Positions 25,428-32,414 of a stretch of DNA of 37,146 bases are shown here, one piece after another (within the stretch, counting starts at the first letter, position 1; every line of letters begins with the position of its first letter). Source of the stretch: Pseudoalteromonas luteoviolacea S2607 (GTDB lineage: Bacteria > Pseudomonadota > Gammaproteobacteria > Enterobacterales > Alteromonadaceae). The position numbers and the translations under genes are program-made. Location of the stretch: NCBI RefSeq assembly GCF_001625575.1, contig NZ_AUXV01000010.1, forward strand, positions 1-37,146. Direction: 5' to 3'. Under the pieces are notes generated by a model, which worked only from the letters and a program-made list of their open reading frames with translations, searched no databases and was not told where the DNA came from.

Positions 25428-27157
25428 AGTGATCCTTTATTCTTATTGTGCTGTCCAAACCTCTGATCTTGGGGGTACGGAAATACATGTTTCGTTATAT
25501 GCTGCTGAATGTTGCGCTGCGCTTGCTGCCAATAATCAGGTGTCAATAATTCTGGGTGGAGGCGTTCAAATATAGATTTGAGTTTAGGGTTAGTTAGAAC
25601 AAAAGTACATAGCTGTTCTGGAAATACGTCATTTGGCGCAAAAGATAGTGTACTTTCCCCGCAATACAGGTCATTTAATGACGTTTTTGGCAGAGCCTTG
25701 AAGTTCATCTCGGTGAGGTATTGTACTTCGTCGTAGTCATAAAAAATAACACGTTTATGGCGACTAACACCAAAGTTCTTGAGTAACATGTCTCCTGGAA
25801 AGATATTGACATGCAGCATTTCTTTAATTGCATGACCATAGTCATCAATTGCATACTCGATTTCTTCGTCAGATGCGTCTTGTAAGTATAAATTTAGCGG
25901 CGTGATTCGGCGTTCAATATACAAATGTTTGATAACGATAAATTCATCATCTTCAATAATACTGTCACCCAGCTTATCCCTCATTAACTCAAGGAGTTGG
26001 GGCTCTATTTGACTCTTTTTAATGACGACGTTTGAGTACTCTAGCGTATCAGCCATTCTGCCAACTCGATCATGATTCTTAACCAGTTGGTAGCGTTCTA
26101 GGACAGTATTTCTGCCAAAAGGTTTACTCTCAGCAAAGCGATCTTTTATGACTTTAAATACATATGGAAAAGTTGGCAGAGTAAAGACTAACATCACCAT
26201 GCCAGGCGTGCCTGGCGCTATACAAAATTGTTCAGCATGACGTTTTTGGTGGCTCAGAAATGCCCGGTAGAACTCTGTCTTTCCATGCTTGTGGAATCCA
26301 ATAGAGTTATATAGCTCGGCTTGAGTTTTACTCGGCATGAGTTGGTTCAAAAACCCCACCATAGCAGAGGGAGCATCTGTCTCTACCAAGAAGTAAGCAC
26401 GGGCAAAGCCAAATATAAGGCTCATTTGAGTGCCATTGGTAACAAGTGCATCAATTTTCAATTTGCCATTAGGGTGATGCAGCACTGCGATGATAAATGG
26501 TTGTGTTCCTGAGCTTGAAATGACCCTGCCGACGATATATGCACTTTTATTTCTATAAAATGGGGATTTTAGGATGTCAAAGCGCATTTTGAAGTGCTGG
26601 TGGTGAGTATCTGGTGCTTGTTTTATAAACGCTTTTTGCAACAAGCGAATATCACCCTCTAAATCATTAAATTCACATACAAAATTTATATTAGAAATGA
26701 TTTTATGAATGGTCGGTTTTAAACCATTAACAACTGGAAAGTAACTTCTATACTCAGCTTCAACGGGCAGGGGAGTTGTATCTTCTAAGGAACTTGTGAC
26801 AAAAATAAAGTTGTTATTGAAATAGCTGTGATGGAAGAGTTGGCAAAATACGGAGTTATAAAAGGTTTCGGCCAGTTCTGCTTGAGGGTGAAATGTAAGT
26901 AACGCGATATATGCCTGTTTTACTTTATACCAAAGCGCTGTATTTACCTGAGGCGAATTGAAATGCAATCGTAATATCTTGACCGTATCTGTCACTCGCT
27001 CATCGTAATGGCATATTCTTGATTTGTTTACTTTTTCAATCACATGCCACTGCTGGGTTGCAAATGCTTGAGGTACTTGAGCGGTGATATTTTGAAATAG
27101 CGAGTAGTGCTTTCGGAACCCGGCAATAATCAAAAAAGCAATTTCTTGAGGATCCAT
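25424..27157 (-). CDS. aceK: Isocitrate dehydrogenase kinase/phosphatase
   Basis: AceK phosphorylates and inactivates isocitrate dehydrogenase and also reverses this, steering isocitrate to the glyoxylate shunt during growth on acetate or fatty acids. From the ATG at 27157 it has 577 residues (E. coli 578). The ATP-binding signature APGTPGMVMLVFTLP leads to VFKVIKD (Lys335, matching E. coli Lys336), then SKPFGR. The catalytic region holds PGDMLLKNFG and YDYDEV. AGGAGG at 27167-27162 lies 4 nt before the ATG; an earlier in-frame start at 27184 has no such site. aceA and aceB are absent here, unlike the E. coli aceBAK operon. It is the first gene of aceK-lysR-M32. Confidence 0.96.
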   Translation of the reverse strand: MDPQEIAFLIIAGFRKHYSLFQNITAQVPQAFATQQWHVIEKVNKSRICHYDERVTDTVKILRLHFNSPQVNTALWYKVKQAYIALLTFHPQAELAETFYNSVFCQLFHHSYFNNNFIFVTSSLEDTTPLPVEAEYRSYFPVVNGLKPTIHKIISNINFVCEFNDLEGDIRLLQKAFIKQAPDTHHQHFKMRFDILKSPFYRNKSAYIVGRVISSSGTQPFIIAVLHHPNGKLKIDALVTNGTQMSLIFGFARAYFLVETDAPSAMVGFLNQLMPSKTQAELYNSIGFHKHGKTEFYRAFLSHQKRHAEQFCIAPGTPGMVMLVFTLPTFPYVFKVIKDRFAESKPFGRNTVLERYQLVKNHDRVGRMADTLEYSNVVIKKSQIEPQLLELMRDKLGDSIIEDDEFIVIKHLYIERRITPLNLYLQDASDEEIEYAIDDYGHAIKEMLHVNIFPGDMLLKNFGVSRHKRVIFYDYDEVQYLTEMNFKALPKTSLNDLYCGESTLSFAPNDVFPEQLCTFVLTNPKLKSIFERLHPELLTPDYWQQAQRNIQQHITKHVFPYPQDQRFGQHNKNKGSL

Positions 27158-27205
27158 GTAGCCTCCTTGCAAGCTATTTTGCATACTGTCTCAATTGACG
27201 ATAAC

Positions 27206-27239
27206 GTAAACTATACGTTTACTGTCTGATTCAATTAAA
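27206..27239 (-). promoter_or_regulatory. Putative aceK promoter with overlapping palindrome
   Basis: A 17-bp palindrome, GTAAAC-5-GTTTAC (27206-27222), overlaps a minus-strand -10 TATAGT (27215-27210). A weak -35 TTTAAT (27239-27234) stands 18 bp upstream. Transcription would begin near 27203, about 46 nt before the aceK ATG. A repressor here would block the polymerase. AAAC/GTTT half sites resemble PsrA boxes of fatty-acid regulons, but the 5-bp spacing differs from the 2-4 bp I know, so no regulator is assigned. Confidence 0.4.
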
Positions 27240-27325
27240 CTTTTGACTACTCTAGCTTGAAAGTTCGCCGAATGGCAATATTTAATAGCAAATTAACACA
27301 ACAATAGTGTGTAATTATTACAACC

Positions 27326-27353
27326 TTTCGAGCTTAAGTTTATTAGCTCGAAA
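27326..27353 (-). terminator. Terminator-like hairpin after the DUF4124-like gene
   Basis: TTTCGAGCT (27326-27334) and AGCTCGAAA (27345-27353) pair around a 10-nt loop. It follows the minus-strand stop at 27377 and precedes the aceK promoter. The tract after it on the minus strand (GGTTGTAATAATT) is only partly T-rich. It separates the two transcripts. Confidence 0.5.
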
Positions 27354-27376
27354 AAGGTGGGGAGTAGGAAAGGGGG

Positions 27377-27850
27377 TTATTCCATCCTTTTGAGCTTCTT
27401 TTCAATTTGGGCAATTTCTTTATTTAAAACTTTAACTTGTTTCAAATAATCTTTGTTAATTGATTTAAGCTGTTGTTTTACATCTTTGACAGTTGCCTTG
27501 CGCTTCTCGTCGTCCATTAACCTTGTGACTCTACGCTGTTGCTCTCTTGCCGCTTCGTCTCGTTTTCTTCCTAAGATGGCGGCGTGTTGCTTTTTAGCGC
27601 GTAATGCATTTTTTAAGTTACGCACAATTTGGCGTCTTTCGAGCTCATTGAGCGTTTTAAAGTGCTGCTCTGAAGGTACTTTTGCTTGAGGGTCTGAGTG
27701 CGTTAGTGTTAGCTGTTGTGCTGAGCTAGAGCAAGGGTGCTGGCTAAATACAGTACTTTTATCAGTAACGCATTTATAATAGGTAACAGTAGATTTGGCA
27801 CTACAAAAAAGGGGGAAGAATAATAGGAGAAATAATCGAAGTAGTGTCAT
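27377..27850 (-). CDS. Secreted DUF4124-like protein with coiled coil
   Basis: A 157-residue protein. The N-terminus (MTLLRLFLLLFFPLFCSA) is a signal peptide. The next 40 residues fit the DUF4124 pattern: YYKCVTDKSTVFSQHPC, a K-C ... F-S-x-x-P-C signature with two cysteines that may form a disulfide. Residues of about 65-157 are strongly charged (Lys, Arg, Glu) and helical, and probably form a coiled coil. Role unknown; DUF4124 proteins are periplasmic and poorly characterised. AAGGA lies 10 nt before the ATG. It is a single gene between terminators at 27326-27353 and 27973-28002. Confidence 0.78.
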   Translation of the reverse strand: MTLLRLFLLLFFPLFCSAKSTVTYYKCVTDKSTVFSQHPCSSSAQQLTLTHSDPQAKVPSEQHFKTLNELERRQIVRNLKNALRAKKQHAAILGRKRDEAAREQQRRVTRLMDDEKRKATVKDVKQQLKSINKDYLKQVKVLNKEIAQIEKKLKRME

Positions 27851-27972
27851 TGCAAAAGCATCCTTGTTGTTACCTGTTTTCTAAATATAGACGACAAAGA
27901 ATAAAATGGCAGCAATGATGAAGACAGAAAGTTAGGCCCTTTATAATAGCTGTCTTTTAGGAAAATATTAAT

Positions 27973-28002
27973 AAAACACCCAACCTATAAGCTGGGTGTT
28001 TT
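27973..28002 (-). terminator. Intrinsic terminator of the yejL-yejM transcript
   Basis: AAAACACCCA (27973-27982) and TGGGTGTTTT (27993-28002) pair over 10 bp. Read on the minus strand the stem ends in GTGTTTTATTAATATTTT. It begins inside the last codons of the yejM-like gene, so the stop codon lies in the loop. Confidence 0.75.
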
Positions 28003-29481
28003 ACCGGTAAATTGCTTAAGTCGCTTGATACTCTGCACAAGGAAAGGGGTATCTAGCTTTTGCTCAATGTGAAACCCTTCTTTTGCAGATATTTGCTTGT
28101 GGCTGCCATCATGGTTAACCAAAATAATGCGGTCTTTTTTGTATGCAATTAACACACCCTGAGAATAATTAACTCCTTGGTTTACCGACTCCGAGCCAAT
28201 GACGTTTCCGAGCATTGTCTGCTGTGCTAATTGACCACATCCAAAATGCTTATCTAGTAAAGTCATAATAATATCATTACCTTGCATCAGGCCACTGTGT
28301 TCTGAAAAGTAAGGTAAATTAGTATGTAAGTTCGTTTGAGTTACAATTGACTTATCATTGCCTTGTTCAATGACAATGTAGTTTTGATTGTCATCAAACT
28401 CCGGTAACTTGTCACTAAACAAAAAGCGTATTTGGCCATCATTTACGTCCTGTTTGAGGTAATCAAACGGCACTTCACCCACGAGAGAGAGCGTATCTGA
28501 TGTATTCCATACTGGGGTTAAACGTCGCTCTGTGACTGTTGTACGATAATAGGCTGGAAGACCGTACACTAAATTGAAGTTCCGGTCCAAATGATTGGTC
28601 GGCACTAAGAGTTGTGAATGTGTAAACCACCGTGGATCCTCAAAAAGACCTTCGTCATTATCGAGCTGCTCAGTCATAACGACTATTTCTACCGGTGCTG
28701 CGTCAAACTTACAAGCTGGTAGATTTGTCGGCAACTGGTAGTTGGAAGTCGCATTTTCCAAGCGCACGGTCCTTGCTTGCTGATACTCATTTAAATCGAG
28801 AAGTTCGTGCCTTGCGAGCAATGTTTTGGCTGTTGTGGGGTAAGACAGAGGCAACACATTATCTTGTTTTGTAATATCAAAATAATTATTAGCATCAGCC
28901 CAAACGTGCATAAGGTGGCTAGTGGCGAAGCAACTAACTAATACAGCCGTGGCATATTTTGGAAACCGGTAAGACTTTAATTTGTCTAAATGCCGCCAAG
29001 CATGGTTACCAACAATCAGCTCAAACGCCAGTATGATGATGACTAAAAAGATGATAAACAAAGCGGTTGTGATAGACAAACCGTTTATCATACCCACTAA
29101 TAACGATGCTATCTCTGGCAAGGATTGCACGCTAATATGGTACCCTTGTTGATAATACACAAAGGCATCGAGACATAAAGTTAATATCCCTACAGTAGCG
29201 ATAATCGCAGCCATCCCCCGAATATGCCTTGGGTAAGGAAACACGAGGCTTAAAGGGAATACTGTGAGCACAAATGCGCAAAAAGTAATGAAGCTGGTAT
29301 GACTTAGCCAAGTGACAATCATATAAACCCAGCCACCAAAACTATTTGGTGCAGAATCCGCTGCCAAGTAGGTCAATGCTATGAGGAGCACTAACCCTAT
29401 ATTGGCAAAGGTAAACCAGTGCCCCCAACTGAGTAGTTGGCTCGCTTTTGACGAAAAAGGACTGTGTGGTGTGAGATTCAT
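27985..29481 (-). CDS. yejM: DUF3413 inner-membrane protein, YejM/PbgA-like
   Basis: A 498-residue protein of the YejM (PbgA/LapC) type, known in E. coli to bind LPS/cardiolipin and control LpxC turnover through LapB. The first 200 residues hold five membrane helices (about 24-40, 52-76, 87-106, 131-153, 177-196) and match DUF3413. A periplasmic domain follows. It is shorter than E. coli YejM (586), and where the sulfatase-like fold begins it reads EIVVMTEQLDNDE instead of a D-[AS]-[LW]-R motif, so a metal-dependent hydrolase activity is not expected. It starts 4 nt after yejL, with yejK divergent, as in E. coli. The ribosome-binding site is poor. Gene identity by synteny and topology; the periplasmic part is divergent. 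Confidence 0.83.
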   Translation of the reverse strand: MNLTPHSPFSSKASQLLSWGHWFTFANIGLVLLIALTYLAADSAPNSFGGWVYMIVTWLSHTSFITFCAFVLTVFPLSLVFPYPRHIRGMAAIIATVGILTLCLDAFVYYQQGYHISVQSLPEIASLLVGMINGLSITTALFIIFLVIIILAFELIVGNHAWRHLDKLKSYRFPKYATAVLVSCFATSHLMHVWADANNYFDITKQDNVLPLSYPTTAKTLLARHELLDLNEYQQARTVRLENATSNYQLPTNLPACKFDAAPVEIVVMTEQLDNDEGLFEDPRWFTHSQLLVPTNHLDRNFNLVYGLPAYYRTTVTERRLTPVWNTSDTLSLVGEVPFDYLKQDVNDGQIRFLFSDKLPEFDDNQNYIVIEQGNDKSIVTQTNLHTNLPYFSEHSGLMQGNDIIMTLLDKHFGCGQLAQQTMLGNVIGSESVNQGVNYSQGVLIAYKKDRIILVNHDGSHKQISAKEGFHIEQKLDTPFLVQSIKRLKQFTGKTPSL

Positions 29482-29485
29482 TCCG

Positions 29486-29698
29486 TTATTTTACCGATTG
29501 AATAAGCGCCTTGGCGAAGTTTTCAGCAACTTCCTGTCTTTTAGCTTCTGGCACATGTTCTTTTAAAATGTGCGTGATAGAATTTCCTAAACACATTAGA
29601 CTCAAATCGACAGGTGTTTTGTGCTCTTGGAGTACATTGATTAAACTATCAACAATTTGTTCTACTTGTTCATTGGAATATTTAGACTGAATTGGCAT
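29486..29698 (-). CDS. yejL: UPF0352 family protein YejL
   Basis: A 70-residue small helical protein of unknown function. I start at the ATG at 29698 (MPIQSKYSNEQVEQIVDSL), which gives the conserved family N-terminus; an upstream ATG at 29734 would add 12 residues not usual in the family. The core DLSLMCLGNSITHIL and the C-terminal ENFAKALIQSV match the family. It lies 4 nt before yejM and 66 bp from divergent yejK, the same arrangement as in E. coli. No ribosome-binding site is visible for either start. Confidence 0.9.
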   Translation of the reverse strand: MPIQSKYSNEQVEQIVDSLINVLQEHKTPVDLSLMCLGNSITHILKEHVPEAKRQEVAENFAKALIQSVK

Positions 29699-29764
29699 CG
29701 GTTGGTTCAAATTAATAGAGTTACAATTCTTCATATTCTAACACCAGAGGCGTTAAAAACAAAG

Positions 29765-30775
29765 ATGAGCATTGAGGTGAAAAAGCTTGTTGTACATTAT
29801 GTAGACAAGCGTGACGAAGAAACAGAGATCCATTTACGTGAAGATGAAATGGTGATTAACGACCGTGTAAATGTTTTTATTGAGCAGTTGCATCACGCAT
29901 ATAATGGTAAACCTGGTAAAGGTTATTGTGCATTTGACGGTGATAAAAATAGTACGGTAGCTTCTGCAATGCAAAGCTACCGTAATAGTGAGCTTGGGTT
30001 TTGGCATATGACCCAGCAGGCAACAGAAGTCCTAAAAGAAGAGCTAAATAAATATGCGTTTCATGAAACAGGCTATTTAGTATTTTGCCATTATCAGTAT
30101 GTTGGGTGCGATTATATGTTAATTGCTCAAATCAGTATTAAAGAGCATTATTCGATTACGTCAGAGCTAGATTTAGCGAGCTCAAGGCACCTCGACATTT
30201 CCCGTATGCAATTGGCAGCGCGTATTGATCTGACTGCTTGGGATACTCAAGCTGATGAGAACCGTTACATCTCGTTCATTAAAGGGCGAGCAGGGCGCAA
30301 AGTTGCAGATTTCTTTTTAGACTTTTTAGGTTGTGCTGAAGGTGTGGACCCAAAGCAACAGTCGCAGACGATGCTGCACGCAGTAGAAGACTATTTGTCT
30401 GAGCAGCAGTTTGAAAAAGCTGAAAAAGATGTAATACGCAAAGAAGTATTTGATTATTGTAATGACTGTATTAATAGCGGTGAAGATGCGGATATTGAAG
30501 GGCTGTCGGACACGCTATCAAAGTCGTCAGAAGTTCAATTTGAAGACTTTTATAAGGAGCAAGGTTACGAGCTTGAAGAGTCATTCCCCCTGGATAAAAA
30601 GACTGTTACGGCAATGGTGAAATTTTCTGGTATGGGTGGCGGTGTGAGCGTTGGATTTGAGCGTAAGCACTTAGGCGAGCGAGTAATATATGATCCTGTA
30701 AGTGACACACTTACAATTAAAGGCGTGCCACCAAACTTAAAAGATCAGTTAGAAAAATACTCTCAAGAGAATTAA
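29765..30775 (+). CDS. yejK: Nucleoid-associated protein YejK (NdpA family)
   Basis: A 336-residue protein, the family length (E. coli 335). It binds the nucleoid and is found with newly made chromosomes; the exact role is unsettled. The start is set at the ATG at 29765 (MSIEVKKLVVHYVDK); the open frame extends back to 29657 but that part overlaps yejL and is noise. Conserved stretches are FDGDKNSTVASAMQ, ISRMQLAARIDLTAW, FIKGRAGRKVADFFLDFLGC and the C-terminal VSDTLTIKGVPPNLKDQL. It is divergent from yejL-yejM and ends in a bidirectional terminator. Confidence 0.95.
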   Translation: MSIEVKKLVVHYVDKRDEETEIHLREDEMVINDRVNVFIEQLHHAYNGKPGKGYCAFDGDKNSTVASAMQSYRNSELGFWHMTQQATEVLKEELNKYAFHETGYLVFCHYQYVGCDYMLIAQISIKEHYSITSELDLASSRHLDISRMQLAARIDLTAWDTQADENRYISFIKGRAGRKVADFFLDFLGCAEGVDPKQQSQTMLHAVEDYLSEQQFEKAEKDVIRKEVFDYCNDCINSGEDADIEGLSDTLSKSSEVQFEDFYKEQGYELEESFPLDKKTVTAMVKFSGMGGGVSVGFERKHLGERVIYDPVSDTLTIKGVPPNLKDQLEKYSQEN

Positions 30776-30798
30776 AAAAGGCCTTAATGGCCTTTTTT
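30774..30798. terminator. Bidirectional intrinsic terminator
   Basis: AAAAAAGGCC (30774-30783) and GGCCTTTTTT (30789-30798) form a perfect 10-bp stem with loop TTAAT. It has T-runs in both directions and ends both yejK and the minus-strand lipoprotein transcript (stop at 30803). Confidence 0.88.
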
Positions 30799-30802
30799 AA
30801 TT

Positions 30803-31840
30803 TTAAGATTTGCCTGAAACGACAAATTCGGCTAGCTGTTGCCCAAGCTTATCGGCGAGTTTACCCATCGCATTACTTTTGGCAGTGTCTTTAAAACTAG
30901 AAGCCGCTTTTACCTTTGCATTAAAATGGGCCTTTTCTTCGCCAGCTTCTGTAATCACTAAAAAGCTCTCGGCGAGACTATAATAAGTGCCCGATTTCTT
31001 CATGTCTTGCCAGTCGACACGAAATTGCAGCGCAAAGTCAGCGCCTTGGTCGGTAATTTTAATACCTTGGCTGGTCAGGGCACGCGCAAGCAGATCCCTA
31101 ACTTTGTTATGTTCACTTTGGTCAGCTGCAATACTAAAACTAATATTATTGAGTATTTTGTCAGCCAAAGCTTGTTTGGTGCGAACTGAGTTCGGCACAG
31201 TTACGTGTGGTGCTTGCAACATTTGCAAGTATTGATTCAGTTTGTCACGCTTAACAACTAACTCTTTTAATGCGACCGCACGCTTTAAGGTCAGTGTTTT
31301 ATTAGCCGCATGCTCTAAATTAAATTGCGAGATTTCATCATCTAGTCCATTGATTGAAAGTTCGGTTTGCATAACGGCTTCAGTGCGATTGAAAGCGGCC
31401 AATGCATATGCAGTCTGTTGTTGAGTGTTAAAGTACTCATCTTCAATTTTTACACCCTGGAGCTGAATGTTAGGTACTTTTGACTGAATTAACTCATCAA
31501 TATGAAAAGTCATCGACTTATCATCTGCTTGCTGCTTTATGGTCGTATTGGCCGCAATGGTAACATTCAATTGCTTGGCCAGTGCTAAGCGTGCAGACTC
31601 TTGTGCTGCGAGTTTTGCTTGTTGCTTGTCACCCGTGTTTTGAGCCGTACCAACACCATAGACTAGGTAATTGGACGTTGGTGTCACAGAGGTCCACTGA
31701 GGTGCAGCGTTTACTTGCGTTTGACTAGCAGAGTTTGATTTACACCCAGTGAGTACGGCGACGCTCACCAGTGCCGCCAATAACGATTTAGAAGCCAAAA
31801 CGTGAACGTTCCTGCAATTTTTGAATTTTCTTTTGTCCAT
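30803..31840 (-). CDS. LPP20-type lipoprotein
   Basis: A lipoprotein of the LPP20 type, third gene of a minus-strand envelope operon. The lipobox is VLTGC (Cys33 from this start). After it comes WTSVTPTSNYLVYGVGTA and a conserved region rich in AQESARLALAKQL, typical of LPP20 proteins, followed by a longer C-terminal domain with a low-complexity helix (EAVMQTELSI). The start is uncertain. The ATG at 31840, with GAGG 6-7 nt upstream, overlaps lpoB by 53 nt and gives a long, positively charged n-region. A TTG at 31798 would overlap by only 11 nt and give the compact signal MASKSLLAALVSVAVLTGC (M for TTG). Function is unknown; LPP20 members include the Vibrio flagellar protein FlgP. Confidence 0.78.
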   Translation of the reverse strand: MDKRKFKNCRNVHVLASKSLLAALVSVAVLTGCKSNSASQTQVNAAPQWTSVTPTSNYLVYGVGTAQNTGDKQQAKLAAQESARLALAKQLNVTIAANTTIKQQADDKSMTFHIDELIQSKVPNIQLQGVKIEDEYFNTQQQTAYALAAFNRTEAVMQTELSINGLDDEISQFNLEHAANKTLTLKRAVALKELVVKRDKLNQYLQMLQAPHVTVPNSVRTKQALADKILNNISFSIAADQSEHNKVRDLLARALTSQGIKITDQGADFALQFRVDWQDMKKSGTYYSLAESFLVITEAGEEKAHFNAKVKAASSFKDTAKSNAMGKLADKLGQQLAEFVVSGKS

Positions 31841-32402
31841 TCCATACCTCACGGTTTGTTGTCATGTCGATTAGGCGCAGGTCAACTTGATAAAAAGTTA
31901 CGCGACTACCGCCTTGCTCATCAACAAATGAATTGATGGTGCCAGAAAGCGCGTAGTCTGCTCCTTGCTCTTGGCCCATCTCATTTTGCGTTTCTAGGCT
32001 TGAGTTAAGCTCTTGGTCTTTTCGTTCATCGCGGATCTCGCGTCTAACGTCTTTATTGGCAACGAAATCGGCTTGGCCACTACGTAAAATTGAACGCTTT
32101 AGATCGTTTAAGAACGTGTCTACTGCAATATGTTGATGTGACTTATTACGTACTGACTGAATGATGATAGCAGGTCTTTGACCTTCTTTTTGTAAGTGAT
32201 CGTTAACCCAAGGGAAGCTAAGCATGTCATTGATCATGGCTTCTGCAACGAGTTGAGAATCCTTTCCATTCCATTTGTCAGATAATGCAACCTCTTGATT
32301 TGCATCTACTCGTTGCACTTTGGTTGACGAGCAACCTGAAACAGCAAGCGTACATGCGATAACGAGTGGTGTGATTTTTAACAAGGTATTATTACATTTC
32401 AT
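31788..32402 (-). CDS. lpoB: Penicillin-binding protein activator LpoB
   Basis: A 204-residue outer-membrane lipoprotein. The lipobox AVSGC places the lipidated cysteine at 24. After an Asn/Asp-rich linker comes the LpoB domain (about 45-204): SQLVAEAMINDMLSFPWV, RPAIIIQSVRNKSHQHI, DFVANKDVRREIRDERKD, GADYALSGTI and VDLRLIDMTTNREVW. In E. coli LpoB reaches through the periplasm to stimulate PBP1b. The linker is short compared with E. coli, so reach may differ. It follows the COG3014 gene by 12 nt and precedes the LPP20-type gene, overlapping it. This order is known to me in other Gammaproteobacteria. Confidence 0.9.
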   Translation of the reverse strand: MKCNNTLLKITPLVIACTLAVSGCSSTKVQRVDANQEVALSDKWNGKDSQLVAEAMINDMLSFPWVNDHLQKEGQRPAIIIQSVRNKSHQHIAVDTFLNDLKRSILRSGQADFVANKDVRREIRDERKDQELNSSLETQNEMGQEQGADYALSGTINSFVDEQGGSRVTFYQVDLRLIDMTTNREVWNGQKKIQKLQERSRFGF

Positions 32403-32414
32403 AACATTTTTCCA

